Part shown: positions 18,333-27,384 of the stretch, in pieces
How the letters are laid out: the number at the start of each line of letters is the position of its first letter
How positions within the stretch are numbered: position 1 is the stretch's first letter
NCBI GenBank assembly: GCA_002388665.1
Contig: DGMY01000044.1
Coordinates: forward strand, 25,984-89,983
Reading direction: 5' to 3'
From: Opitutia bacterium UBA4506
Lineage (GTDB): Bacteria > Verrucomicrobiota > Verrucomicrobiia > Opitutales > Puniceicoccaceae
DNA length: 64,000 nucleotides
The notes under the pieces: generated by a model
What the model saw: only the letters and a program-made list of their open reading frames with translations
The model's database searches: none
What the model was told of the DNA's origin: nothing
Translations under genes and position numbers: made by a program

Positions 18333-18793
18333 GATTTTTCGATAATTAGGCGGAAATTGTCACGGGCGACTACCCGTATCGGTTGATCTTTGAGAAGAAA
18401 TCCTGATCGAGAGAAGGCTTCAAATTTTTGGTCAGCGACGCGGATCATTCCGGTCGGTGCCATAGCGGTCAAGGTAACTCCCTCGGCTCCGATGATCTCG
18501 TCGGTGGAGTGTTGGGACTCCGATTTTCCGGTGACGGCAGAGGAGAGAATGAACTTACGGCTAAAGCGGGTTTTGCCGAGCAGCTTAAATTCGAAGTACA
18601 AGACGACGAGGATTATGGCGACCGAGACAAAGAAGAAGAGGACCGCAGCGCCGAGCCCCCATTCTTCATAGGCGAAGTAGGAGGCGGTACCGAGAGAGGC
18701 GAGGGAGAGCAGCCCAAGGATCCCGCCGGGAACCAGTATTTCAAAACTGGCCAGCACGATGGCGAGGAGGAGTAGTCCGATAATCTCAGCCAT
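18329..18793 (-). CDS. NfeD-like membrane protein, short form
   Basis: I place the start at the ATG at 18793, giving 154 residues; an upstream in-frame extension would add 14 residues with no membrane character. Two or three hydrophobic segments fill residues 1-75 (MAEIIGLLLLAIVLASFEIL begins the first). A C-terminal OB-fold domain typical of NfeD follows (about 95-154; IGAEGVTLTAMAPTGMIRV). It overlaps the protease-type NfeD gene upstream and floA downstream, so the three are translationally linked. Short NfeD proteins are thought to bind their SPFH partner through the OB domain. Confidence 0.88.
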   Translation of the reverse strand: MAEIIGLLLLAIVLASFEILVPGGILGLLSLASLGTASYFAYEEWGLGAAVLFFFVSVAIILVVLYFEFKLLGKTRFSRKFILSSAVTGKSESQHSTDEIIGAEGVTLTAMAPTGMIRVADQKFEAFSRSGFLLKDQPIRVVARDNFRLIIEKS

Positions 18794-20351
18794 GGGATTC
18801 CTCCTTGTTGGAGATCGGTTCGACGGTAAGGGCAAAGTCCTGGTAGCCGACGACTACGACTGCGGTGCCGTGCTCGATTGTGGAGAGCTTGCATTTGGCT
18901 TGGTAGCGGTTGCCGCCGAAATCCACTTCGCCGTTCGGGAAGAGGTCCGAAACGGCTTTCCCGCGGTCGCCGATGTTGGGCCAGCCCGGCGGGGTGGAGG
19001 CTGGGGTGCCGTCCGAAGTCGATCCGGCCCGGGGGCGGGCTGGCGGTTCGCCGACGGAGGACTGGAGGACCAACTTGTTCCAAATCCAAGTCTTCGGGAG
19101 GTAGCGGGCGACAATCGCGGACCCAATGACGGCGATAATCATGCCGATGATCAGGTTGAATACTGGTCCGTAGAAAGTGCTGCCCTCCCAGTCGATGGGC
19201 TCGTCCGGCCAGATGTCGGCCATGGACCAAATTAAAGAGCCCAGAATGAGGATGATCCCGATGAGCGCTGGAAAGATGAGCCCGGGGAAGAGGAAGAGCT
19301 CTACAAAGAACAGGGCGATCCCGATAAAGAAAAAGAGAAGGGCTTCGTACCCGGCCAGCCCGGCCAGATGACTGCTCACGAAAACGAGGCCGAGGACGGC
19401 GACGCCCAAAATCCCGAAGACGCCGAAACCCGGAGTCTTAAATTCGATGAACAGGCAGAGCATCCCGGCACCCAACAGAATCGGGGCGATGGTGTTCAGG
19501 TAGTGAGCGAGCGCCTCCGACCAAGTGACCTCAAAGTGTACTACCTCATAATTGCCGGCCCCGTATAGGTCGGACAGGAGATCGTCGAGGGAATCGTAGA
19601 TGCCGGATCCGAGGAGGGCTTGTGGGGGTTCGCCATACTCCTTCATCGCTTCACTCGCGGTGAGAGAGAGGAGCTCATCCTCCTTCTTTAATACCTCGCC
19701 ATCGATCTCCAGAACGAATTTGGGATCGGACATCGCGCGCATGACATCGGCGCGGTAGCGATATTCTTCGGTGAGGGACCGTACCTTGGCCTGAATGTAA
19801 CTGTTCAGCTTACGCTGCATGGATTCAGCGATATCCTGGCCGTTGCCCGAGACCGCTTCGGCCGCGCCGATAATCCCTTTCGGGGTGAAGTAGATGCGGT
19901 CGGTCGAGATCGAGATATAGGCTCCAGCCGAGATCGCTTCACTGTCGATAAAGGTGTAGACCTCGCCGCTGAAGTTGTCGATTGCCTCCATGATGTCCAG
20001 GGTTGACCCAAGGACCCCGCCGGGAGTGTTCATTTGGATAATCACTGTATCGACTCCATTTTCTTCGGCCAGTTTTAGTCCCCGGCGAAGAATGTAGAAG
20101 GTAGGAGTAGTGATCTGGTCCTTGACGGGAAGAATGTAGACTGCGGTTTTCTCACCCGAAGGTTGCACCTCTATTGTCTCAACCGTCTCGACCGCCTCGG
20201 CGTCCGGCAATGCCTCGTCCTGAGCTGCGCCAGCGAAAGAGCAGCAGAAAAGCATCAGGGCGAAAAAGGTTCGAAAGCGAAGCACTGGAGAAGACAGTAG
20301 GGGAAGCGTATGCGAATTCAAGTTCAACCGGAGGGATTCGTCGAAGATCAC
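18786..20351 (-). CDS. NfeD-type membrane-bound serine protease (ClpP-class)
   Basis: The 521-residue protein combines three parts. A signal sequence (about 24-43) leads into a ClpP-class serine protease domain (about 68-240). There NTPGG (108-112) forms the oxyanion region, and Ser141 in SEAISAGAYIS is the likely nucleophile. Lys181 is the best candidate partner, because in archaeal PH1510 the Ser-Lys dyad is 41 residues apart. About four to five membrane segments follow (about 270-410), then a C-terminal OB-like domain. It heads the floA operon. The family (NfeD1b) cleaves hydrophobic membrane peptides such as stomatin C-termini; the target here is unknown. Confidence 0.9.
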   Translation of the reverse strand: MIFDESLRLNLNSHTLPLLSSPVLRFRTFFALMLFCCSFAGAAQDEALPDAEAVETVETIEVQPSGEKTAVYILPVKDQITTPTFYILRRGLKLAEENGVDTVIIQMNTPGGVLGSTLDIMEAIDNFSGEVYTFIDSEAISAGAYISISTDRIYFTPKGIIGAAEAVSGNGQDIAESMQRKLNSYIQAKVRSLTEEYRYRADVMRAMSDPKFVLEIDGEVLKKEDELLSLTASEAMKEYGEPPQALLGSGIYDSLDDLLSDLYGAGNYEVVHFEVTWSEALAHYLNTIAPILLGAGMLCLFIEFKTPGFGVFGILGVAVLGLVFVSSHLAGLAGYEALLFFFIGIALFFVELFLFPGLIFPALIGIILILGSLIWSMADIWPDEPIDWEGSTFYGPVFNLIIGMIIAVIGSAIVARYLPKTWIWNKLVLQSSVGEPPARPRAGSTSDGTPASTPPGWPNIGDRGKAVSDLFPNGEVDFGGNRYQAKCKLSTIEHGTAVVVVGYQDFALTVEPISNKEESHG

Positions 20352-20443
20352 GTACCTCGGCGCGCACCTCTTCTATTGCTGGTTCGAGACGGGCCTGTGC
20401 CGTCAGTTTCGCCCGGTTTTCGGGCACTGCCTTCCGCGGCAGA

Positions 20444-21208
20444 TTAGATTTCGCGAACGGGAATCCCTCGTTCGCGGAGGAAGCGCTTGGCTTCGGGGAT
20501 CGAATAGGTGCCAAAGTGGAAAATGGAGGCCGCGAGGACCGCACTGGCATTGCCCTGATCGAGAACATCGGCCAAGTGGTCCAATTTGCCGGCGCCGCCG
20601 GAGGCGATCACAGGAACTTCGACCGCATCACTGACCGCGCGGGTCAGTTCGATGTCGTAACCATTCTTCATTCCGTCCTGATCCATGCTGGTCAGGAGGA
20701 TTTCACCGGCTCCCAGAGAGACGGCTTTTTTCGCCCATTCGACAGCGTCGAGCTCGGTTGGGTTGCGCCCCCCGTGAGTGTAGACCCGCCAGCGGTCTTC
20801 GCCGGGTTCTTTCTTGGCGTCGATCGCGAGAACGATGCACTGGTTGCCGAATTTAAGGGAGGACTTGAGGATTAACTCCGGATCGATGATCGCAGCCGTG
20901 TTGAGGCTGACCTTGTCGGCACCGGCCTTGAGCATGGTGCGGATGTTGTCCACATTGCGCAGCCCGCCGCCGACGGTGAGTGGCATGAAGCACTCGGAGG
21001 CGGTCCGCTCGACCACATTGAGCATGATCTCGCGCTCATCACTGGAAGCCGTGATGTCGAGGAAAACGAGCTCGTCGGCACCCTGTGCCTCGTACGCCTT
21101 GGCGGATTCGACGGGATCGCCTGCGTCGCGCAGCTCTTCGAACTTCACCCCCTTGACCACGCGGCCGGCGGCAACGTCGAGACAGGGGATGATTCGAACA
21201 CTAAGCAT
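20444..21208 (-). CDS. hisF: Imidazole glycerol phosphate synthase cyclase subunit
   Basis: HisF uses ammonia from HisH to convert PRFAR into IGP and AICAR in histidine synthesis. The 254-residue TIM barrel has both catalytic aspartates: D11 (RIIPCLDV) and D130 (IVLAIDAK). It also has the phosphate-binding GGGLR (80-84) and the C-terminal IASGGAG. Its start overlaps the stop of the unknown 587-residue gene by 8 bases. hisH and other his genes are not in the window. Confidence 0.96.
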   Translation of the reverse strand: MLSVRIIPCLDVAAGRVVKGVKFEELRDAGDPVESAKAYEAQGADELVFLDITASSDEREIMLNVVERTASECFMPLTVGGGLRNVDNIRTMLKAGADKVSLNTAAIIDPELILKSSLKFGNQCIVLAIDAKKEPGEDRWRVYTHGGRNPTELDAVEWAKKAVSLGAGEILLTSMDQDGMKNGYDIELTRAVSDAVEVPVIASGGAGKLDHLADVLDQGNASAVLAASIFHFGTYSIPEAKRFLRERGIPVREI

Positions 21209-22964
21209 CGGCCAGAGTCAGATCGGGGTCGAACTCTACGGCAAATCGGTAGATTTGGCCCGGACGGAGGACGAGAGGATGATTGCGTGCAATCGTCTGA
21301 AGGTAGAACAGGGGACCCCAGTAGGTACGGGAGTCCGGGTCCTGTGCGACGATCTCGTTCTCCTGCCATTCGCCCTGGAAGTCATCCTTGAGGATGTTGG
21401 GGCGCAGACCCTCCTCGCCGAGCTTGAGCGAAGTGCCCACGCGGTGACGGGAGTGTGGCATTCCCACGGCCAGAACGTAGCGCATGCTATCGATCGTGGT
21501 CTGAGATTTTACCTCAAAAGCGAATTCACTGGTGATCTTGGTACCCTTGAATTCCCAACGGACCTTACAAGAGCCAAGATTTGGAATAATCTTTTCTTCG
21601 ACCGTGATGAGGTCGGGCTGCTCGTAGGCAAAGAAGAGGGAGTTGCGACGCCCGATACCGGTCACGCAGCTCTTGCCGTAGTAGCAAGGGACAACCCGCT
21701 GTTCACCGAAATTGAGTTCGGGAACCATGATGGGGAGGTAGCGGTTTGTCGGCCAGTCGAAGATTCCCGGGCTGTGTGGAAAGGCCAGGGAGTCCGAGTT
21801 GGCCCGACCGCGATTGCCCACGAGTGGGATCTGCAGGTGGAGGCCGGAGGCGGCATCGCTGTAGCTGAAAAGACCGTTTTCGCGGCGTCCGCGCTGGTAC
21901 AGAGTGAATTTACCACCGGATTTGGCGGGAGCCGGGCGAGCATCGCTCAGAGTGCCACCGATGGAACGGGCCAACCGTGACCACTGGCTGAGGTAGCGCG
22001 CCGCATCGAAGTTTGCCATCCGTGTGGTGTGGCGGTCGATGGTCGAACGCTCTTCGTCGCGAATGACGAGGAAGCCTTGCTCAGGGTCGACGTAAGTTTG
22101 GAAAAAGTACTGGAAAAGACGACGGAGGACGTCGAGATAGACCGGCTTTTTCTCGGGGGTGATCCAGTCATCCCGCAACGCTTGGAGGATGATGCTGATG
22201 CAGTGCATCTGGCCGTAGGCGCCGATGTTCTCACCGTAGGCCCAGCCGAGACCGTCCTGGCGAACCAGGTCGGGCATCATCTTCACGTATTTTTCAGCGT
22301 GAGTGCGCAGGCTCGGGAGCTTGCGGTCGCGCAGGTGCAGATTGGCGTGCAACTGCAGTGACTGGCGAATCATCACGAAAGCGAGGATCCCGTAGACATC
22401 GAAAGTGCCACCAACGCCTTCACCACCCGCATCGTCGAAGAAACCGCAGGAGCTGTTGCTCTTGATCTGCTCGAGGAAGCGCTCGATGAGTTTTCCGGTC
22501 TCGTCCTTCTTGGTGAGGCCGAAGCTAAAGCGGGTCACTGCCTTGGCGATGTTGAACGCCTGGCGATGGTCGGAGAACTCCGAGCGCATGAGCATTTGGC
22601 GGTCAAGCGCTTCGCGGGTTTCATCCACTAGTCGGGCCCAAACGGCATTCCGATCTTTGGCGGGACCAAAGGAAAGCAAGCCCAGTCCAGCGTATGCGAG
22701 ACCGTTTTCGTTTCGCTCTTCGTCGAAGACTTGTGCAGTAATCGTACGGGCGGCGAGGTCGACCAGATCGAATTCCTCGATCTGAGTTTCCCCAGTTGCC
22801 CGGTAGTATTCACCGATCGCAAGTGCCGCGTGTCCGGGCTCGTTGGCGACTGCAGCTTCTGCGTCAAGAGGGGAGAGGGTCCCGTCCTCGTTAATGGCCC
22901 CTAGATTATTCCAGAGGATAGATTTGGCCAATTCCTGGCACTGTTCGGCAAATGGATGTTCCAT
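21201..22964 (-). CDS. Conserved protein of unknown function, helical-toroid-like plus beta-rich C-terminus
   Basis: The 587-residue soluble protein has no signal peptide. The first two thirds are helical with repeated aromatic/Gly motifs of the kind seen in alpha/alpha toroid enzymes (for example GFFDDAGGEGVGGTFDVYG and GLGWAYGENIGAYGQMHC). The C-terminal third (about 370-587) is rich in beta-strand patterns. This architecture occurs in several polysaccharide lyases and glycosidases, but the absence of a secretion signal and of a recognised catalytic motif makes that a weak guess. It is upstream of hisF with an 8-base overlap. I do not recognise the family. Confidence 0.8.
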   Translation of the reverse strand: MEHPFAEQCQELAKSILWNNLGAINEDGTLSPLDAEAAVANEPGHAALAIGEYYRATGETQIEEFDLVDLAARTITAQVFDEERNENGLAYAGLGLLSFGPAKDRNAVWARLVDETREALDRQMLMRSEFSDHRQAFNIAKAVTRFSFGLTKKDETGKLIERFLEQIKSNSSCGFFDDAGGEGVGGTFDVYGILAFVMIRQSLQLHANLHLRDRKLPSLRTHAEKYVKMMPDLVRQDGLGWAYGENIGAYGQMHCISIILQALRDDWITPEKKPVYLDVLRRLFQYFFQTYVDPEQGFLVIRDEERSTIDRHTTRMANFDAARYLSQWSRLARSIGGTLSDARPAPAKSGGKFTLYQRGRRENGLFSYSDAASGLHLQIPLVGNRGRANSDSLAFPHSPGIFDWPTNRYLPIMVPELNFGEQRVVPCYYGKSCVTGIGRRNSLFFAYEQPDLITVEEKIIPNLGSCKVRWEFKGTKITSEFAFEVKSQTTIDSMRYVLAVGMPHSRHRVGTSLKLGEEGLRPNILKDDFQGEWQENEIVAQDPDSRTYWGPLFYLQTIARNHPLVLRPGQIYRFAVEFDPDLTLADA

Positions 22965-22996
22965 CCGGTTCTTCGGTATTCGTTGGTCTCTGGTTG

Positions 22997-23026
22997 AAAA
23001 AAGGGTTTTCGGCGGGACGAAAAGCC
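22997..23026 (-). terminator. Intrinsic terminator of rho
   Basis: On the minus strand the sequence forms GGCTTTTCG-loop-CGAAAACC (8 pairs with one bulge), followed directly by TTTTTT. It lies about 70 bases beyond the rho stop codon. Confidence 0.7.
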
Positions 23027-23093
23027 TTCCTTGATGAGCATTCTCTATGGGGTTGGCAACACCGAATCCCTTGAGAAGTGCGGAAAAGAGTTG

Positions 23094-24230
23094 TTAAAGA
23101 TTGAGTAAGCGGAGGAACTCACGGTTTGTGGAGGTCTTTCCGATGCGGGATAAAATGGTTTCAGCGGCGTCTTCGGGCCGGAGGCTCGCCATGGCGCGGC
23201 GGAAGAATTGAGTCTTCTCCAGGACGTCTGGCTCGAGGAGGAGTTCCTCGCGGCGGGTGCCCGAGGCGTTGACGTTGATGGCGGGCCAGAGGCGGAGTTC
23301 TGCGACTTTACGGTCGAGGACCATCTCCATATTCCCGGTTCCTTTGAATTCCTGGAAGATGAGGTCGTCCATCTTGCTTCCGGTTTGGATCAGGGCGGAG
23401 GCGACGATCGTCAGGCTGCCGGCTTCTTCGGTTTTCCGCGCTGCGGAGAAGAGTTGCCGGGGTTTTTCCAGGGCCCGGATGTCGAGACCGCCGGTCATGG
23501 TGCGTCCACCCCCTCCTTTCCCGGAGTTGTAGGCGCGGGAGATACGAGTCAGCGAGTCGACGAGCAGGACGACGTCCTTGCCGACTTCGACGAGTCGTTT
23601 CGCCCGATCGATGGCCAGTTCGGCTACGCGGATGTGGTTGTGGATCTCTTCGTCATTGGACGAGGCGTAGAGTTCCGCATCCACGGTGCGGCGAAAGTCA
23701 GTCACCTCCTCGGGGCGCTCATCGCAGAGTAGTACCATGAGGTGACACTCGGGATGGTTTTCCTGCACGCCAGCGGCGATATCTTTAAGAAGAGTGGTTT
23801 TGCCGGTCCGGGGTGGGGCGACGATCAAGCCGCGTTGGCCTTTCCCAATTGGGCAGAAGAGATCCATCAGGCGCGTGGTGAGGCGCTCGTCTTTGGACTC
23901 CAGAGTGATTTTCTCGTCGGGGGTGACGGTTGTCAGTTGGGTAAAGGCAAAACGGGTGCGACGCTCCTCGACGGTGTCGCCATCGATGCTATCGAGGAAC
24001 CGAACTTTTGGGTTCGGGAAGCGGGAGTCGTGTAACGCCCGGCCTCGAAGCATGCTGCCCTGCTGCAGCCGGAATCGACGAATCAGCTCTTTGGGAACAA
24101 AGGCATCATTCGGGCGCTGCCGTCCGTTGTAGGCCGTCTGCAGGAGTTGCCCCGTTTTGTTCTTGAGGATCTCGAGGACTCCTTCGACTTCAATTTCGTT
24201 GGAGCTGGCGTTGGTTTTGGATTCTGACAT
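23094..24230 (-). CDS. rho: Transcription termination factor Rho, short N-terminus
   Basis: Rho is the hexameric RNA helicase that ends transcription. The 378 residues are shorter than E. coli Rho (419), because the N-terminal helix bundle is missing. The RNA-binding cold-shock-like domain begins almost at once (GVLEILKNKTGQLL near 17-30). The ATPase core has Walker A APPRTGKT (138-145), Walker B VVLLVDSLTRI, the Q/R-loop region TGGLDIRALEKPRQLF, and the secondary channel motif GSKMDDLIFQEFKGTGNMEM. Gly-Thr replaces the common Lys-Ala in the P-loop, which other Rho proteins also show. It has a 437-base upstream region that could carry an autoregulatory leader. Confidence 0.96.
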   Translation of the reverse strand: MSESKTNASSNEIEVEGVLEILKNKTGQLLQTAYNGRQRPNDAFVPKELIRRFRLQQGSMLRGRALHDSRFPNPKVRFLDSIDGDTVEERRTRFAFTQLTTVTPDEKITLESKDERLTTRLMDLFCPIGKGQRGLIVAPPRTGKTTLLKDIAAGVQENHPECHLMVLLCDERPEEVTDFRRTVDAELYASSNDEEIHNHIRVAELAIDRAKRLVEVGKDVVLLVDSLTRISRAYNSGKGGGGRTMTGGLDIRALEKPRQLFSAARKTEEAGSLTIVASALIQTGSKMDDLIFQEFKGTGNMEMVLDRKVAELRLWPAINVNASGTRREELLLEPDVLEKTQFFRRAMASLRPEDAAETILSRIGKTSTNREFLRLLNL

Positions 24231-24667
24231 CCGTGAAAAATAAATCAGTCAATGGGTTCGGCCGTGATACGGGCCGGTGAGGGAAACTGCGAAGGCAATT
24301 TCAAGGTCGATGGCATTGCTGGTGGAAAGGGGCAGTGAAGCGCGCTTCCATTCATTTCAATGACGCAATGCCTTCGAAAGGCTGTAGTCAGCCCGAAAGT
24401 GGAAGAGGGTGTCAACGCAGAAATCCTGCAGGATCCCCAAGGGGTGTGGCGCAGTGAGTGATTCCCCGCCCCTGTTTCTTTTCCTCTTTGCAGGAGAGCC
24501 GCGGGTGGTCGCGATGATCGGCAATGGATTTCCCTCCTCCTTTTTCTTGGGAATGTCTCGTTTTGTGTCCGGTTCCTTCTCTCTTGGGAAATAACGAATC
24601 AACGAATCTGGATATTTTGATATAATAACTTGCGCCAGGGCACTCTTGGGTACAGGGTGGAGGAGAT
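24231..24667. other. Divergent intergenic region between rho and metK
   Basis: The 437 bases hold the metK promoter (see 24621) and presumably the rho promoter. On the minus strand a TTGACA at 24410-24415 is a candidate -35 for rho, but the -10 is poor. It would give rho a leader of about 150 bases with small hairpins (GAAGCGCGCTTC palindrome at 24337-24348, GGCCG pair near 24261-24276). No credible coding frame is seen, and the 81-codon minus ORF here has a random-looking composition. I found no SAM, SAH or cobalamin riboswitch consensus. Confidence 0.5.
24621..24626 (+). promoter_or_regulatory. metK promoter -10 (TATAAT)
   Basis: A perfect TATAAT lies 41 bases before the metK ATG, within an AT-rich stretch. 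The -35 is weak. Transcription would start near 24633 and give a leader of about 35 bases that includes the GGAGGAG ribosome site. Confidence 0.6.
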
Positions 24668-25837
24668 ATGAGTCAGAATTTTGTATTTTCCTCGGAATCT
24701 GTTGGCGAAGGACACCCGGACAAGGTGGCGGACTTTATCTCCGACAGCATATTGGATGAATGTCTTTCGCAAGACCCGCAAAGCCGCGTGGCTTGTGAGA
24801 CCCTGGTGAAGAGCAACTGCGTTTTTCTCGCAGGTGAGATCACCACCAAGGCAAAATTTGACTACGAACAAACCGTCCGCGATGCGATTCGCGAGATCGG
24901 TTACACGAACGATGATGACATCTTCAAAGCAGAGGATGTGTTTATCTCGAACAACCTGACGAAGCAGTCCAAGGACATCGCACAGGGAGTCGATGCCGAG
25001 GCGGCCGACGGCAAGAAGACCGCAGAACAGGGTGCGGGAGACCAAGGGATTATGTTTGGCTTTGCCTGTGACCAGACTCCGGAGTTGATGCCAGCGCCGG
25101 TTATGTTCGCGCACCGCTTGTTGCGGGAGATGGCTCGTCAGCGCAAGGGCGTCGGAATCGAGTGGCTCCGCCCTGACGTGAAAAGCCAGGTTGCAGTCAA
25201 GTTCGAGAAGGGTGAGATCGTGGGCATCGAGAACGTCGTGATCTCGACGCAGCACACGGAGAGCGTGTCCCACCGCGAGATCGAAGAATTTTGCATCGAG
25301 GAAGTTGTGCGCAAAGTGCTCCCCTCGGATTTGCTGTCGGACAAAACCGAATTTTTGATCAACCCGACCGGTAAATTTGTGATTGGAGGCCCGCAAGGGG
25401 ACGCCGGTCTCACTGGTCGTAAGATCATTGTCGACACCTACGGTGGATGGGCCCGTCACGGCGGCGGCGCTTTCTCCGGGAAAGATCCTTCGAAAGTAGA
25501 CCGTTCAGCGGCCTATTTCTGCCGTTGGGTTGCGAAGAACATTGTAGCGGCTGGGCTGGCCACAAAATGTGAGCTCCAGGTTGCCTACGCGATCGGCTAC
25601 CCGTACCCGACATCGGTACACGTGGATACCTTCGGCTCGGCCAAGAAGGGGTTGACCGAGGAAGCAATCGCGGCCGCCGCACAGAAGGTCTTTAGCTTCA
25701 AGCCAGCGGACATCGTCGCCCAGCTAGACTTGCTCCACCCCATCTATCGGGCGTCCACCCACTACGGACATTTCGGAAAGTCCGATTTGCCATGGGAGCA
25801 AACCAACAAAATTGACGACCTCCTCGCAGAGGTTTGA
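24668..25837 (+). CDS. metK: S-adenosylmethionine synthetase
   Basis: MetK makes SAM from methionine and ATP. The 389 residues match the family. Visible motifs are the opening SVGEGHPDKVADFISD, the substrate loop GAGDQGIMFGFACD (about 118-131), and GGGAFSGKDPSKVDRSAAY (about 269-287), which holds the P-loop-like phosphate site. A strong ribosome site (GGAGGAG) precedes the ATG by 5 bases. The next gene, ahcY, starts 26 bases downstream, so the cell makes SAM and removes the by-product SAH from one transcript. Confidence 0.98.
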   Translation: MSQNFVFSSESVGEGHPDKVADFISDSILDECLSQDPQSRVACETLVKSNCVFLAGEITTKAKFDYEQTVRDAIREIGYTNDDDIFKAEDVFISNNLTKQSKDIAQGVDAEAADGKKTAEQGAGDQGIMFGFACDQTPELMPAPVMFAHRLLREMARQRKGVGIEWLRPDVKSQVAVKFEKGEIVGIENVVISTQHTESVSHREIEEFCIEEVVRKVLPSDLLSDKTEFLINPTGKFVIGGPQGDAGLTGRKIIVDTYGGWARHGGGAFSGKDPSKVDRSAAYFCRWVAKNIVAAGLATKCELQVAYAIGYPYPTSVHVDTFGSAKKGLTEEAIAAAAQKVFSFKPADIVAQLDLLHPIYRASTHYGHFGKSDLPWEQTNKIDDLLAEV

Positions 25838-25863
25838 TCCAAAGAATCAAGGAGAGAATTATT

Positions 25864-27288
25864 ATGGGAACTCAAACTCAAACCAACACCGACTACAAAG
25901 TAGCGGACATCAGTCTTGCTGATTTTGGCCGTCGCGAAATCAACATCGCGGAAAAGGAAATGCCGGGCCTGATGGCGATCCGTGAAAAGCATGCTGCAGA
26001 GAAGCCACTGGCTGGCGTTCGCGTGAGCGGTTCATTGCACATGACGATTCAGACGGCGGTCCTCATCGAGACCCTCGTGGATCTCGGTGCCGACGTTCGT
26101 TGGGCGAGCTGCAACATCTTCTCGACTCAGGATCACGCCGCTGCAGCGATTGCCGCGTCGGGTGTTCCGGTGTTTGCCTGGAAGGGTGAGACTTTGGAAG
26201 AATACTGGTGGTGCACCTACCAGGCGCTCACATGGCCAAATGGTAAGGGCCCGAATTTGATCGTCGATGACGGTGGAGATGCGACCCTGCTCATTCATAA
26301 GGGCTGTGACCTCGAAGACGGCGACGACTGGGTAGACCAGCCGGCGGAGTCCAAGGAGGAGGGTGTGATCAAGGACCTGCTCAAGAAAGTGAAGAGCGAG
26401 GACCCAATCCATTGGCACAACGTAGTGAAAGAATGGAAGGGTGTTTCAGAAGAAACTACCACCGGTGTTCACCGTTTGTACCAGATGCACGAGAAGGGTA
26501 AGCTCCTCGTTCCTGCGATCAACGTGAACGATGCCGTAACCAAGTCGAAGTTCGACAATCTTTACGGCTGCCGCGAATCCCTCATCGATGGGATCAAGCG
26601 CGCGACGGACGTTATGATTGCCGGTAAGGTAGCTGTCGTTTGCGGGTACGGTGATGTCGGCAAGGGATGTGCCCAAGCCCTCCGCGGAATGGGTGCCCAG
26701 GTTTTTGTGACCGAGGTTGACCCTATCTGCGCGCTGCAAGCCGCTATGGAGGGATACAAGGTGACTACGGTTGAAGATTCGATGGGAATCGCAGACATCT
26801 ACGTGACCACCACCGGGAACAAGGACATCATCACTTTCAAGCACATGGAAGGGATGAAGGACCAAGCCATCGTTTGTAACATTGGTCACTTCGACAACGA
26901 GATCCAGATGTCTCAGTTGGAGTCCGCTCCGGGAGTTTCCTGCATCAACGTGAAGCCTCAGGTGGATCAGTGGACTTTCCCCGACGGGCACGCGATTTTC
27001 ATCCTTGCTGAAGGACGTCTGGTCAACTTGGGCTGCGCCACAGGTCACCCATCCTTCGTGATGTCGAATTCGTTCGCCAACCAAGTGCTCGCACAGGTTG
27101 AGCTCTGGAAGAATCTCGATAGCTACAAGCCCGGCGTGTACATCCTGCCCAAGCATTTGGATGAGGAAGTCGCCCGTCTCCACTTGGAGAAAATTGGAGC
27201 GAAGCTGACGGTTCTCTCCGATGACCAAGCTGATTACATCGGCGTGAAGGTCGGCGGCCCTTACAAGCCCGAGCACTACAAGTACTAA
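25864..27288 (+). CDS. ahcY: Adenosylhomocysteinase
   Basis: AhcY hydrolyses S-adenosylhomocysteine to adenosine and homocysteine, relieving inhibition of methyltransferases. I chose the ATG at 25864 (474 residues) because AAGGAGAG lies 8 bases upstream; a longer frame from 25834 would begin inside the intergenic gap. The NAD-binding motif GYGDVGKGCAQALRGMG lies near 258-274, and the C-terminal KY end (HYKY) that completes the neighbouring subunit's NAD site is intact. The operon with metK supports the call. It ends in a strong terminator. Confidence 0.98.
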   Translation: MGTQTQTNTDYKVADISLADFGRREINIAEKEMPGLMAIREKHAAEKPLAGVRVSGSLHMTIQTAVLIETLVDLGADVRWASCNIFSTQDHAAAAIAASGVPVFAWKGETLEEYWWCTYQALTWPNGKGPNLIVDDGGDATLLIHKGCDLEDGDDWVDQPAESKEEGVIKDLLKKVKSEDPIHWHNVVKEWKGVSEETTTGVHRLYQMHEKGKLLVPAINVNDAVTKSKFDNLYGCRESLIDGIKRATDVMIAGKVAVVCGYGDVGKGCAQALRGMGAQVFVTEVDPICALQAAMEGYKVTTVEDSMGIADIYVTTTGNKDIITFKHMEGMKDQAIVCNIGHFDNEIQMSQLESAPGVSCINVKPQVDQWTFPDGHAIFILAEGRLVNLGCATGHPSFVMSNSFANQVLAQVELWKNLDSYKPGVYILPKHLDEEVARLHLEKIGAKLTVLSDDQADYIGVKVGGPYKPEHYKY

Positions 27289-27307
27289 ACGATTCCGTTT
27301 TTTTGCG

Positions 27308-27346
27308 AAGGTCGGAGGGTGCAGTTCACCCTCCGGCCTTTTTTTT
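27308..27346 (+). terminator. Strong intrinsic terminator of metK-ahcY
   Basis: A 13-bp stem (AGGTCGGAGGGTG with CACCCTCCGGCCT, one G-T pair) and a 5-base loop are followed by a run of eight T at 27339-27346. It begins 20 bases after the ahcY stop. Confidence 0.95.
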
Positions 27347-27384
27347 GCGCAAGAGCGGATGGATTGCTCTCGGGTGAAGTGCGT

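Noticed and set aside
24231..24667. SAM, SAH or cobalamin riboswitch upstream of metK
   Set aside because: None of the conserved cores was found, and the TATAAT leaves a leader of only about 35 bases, too short for these classes.
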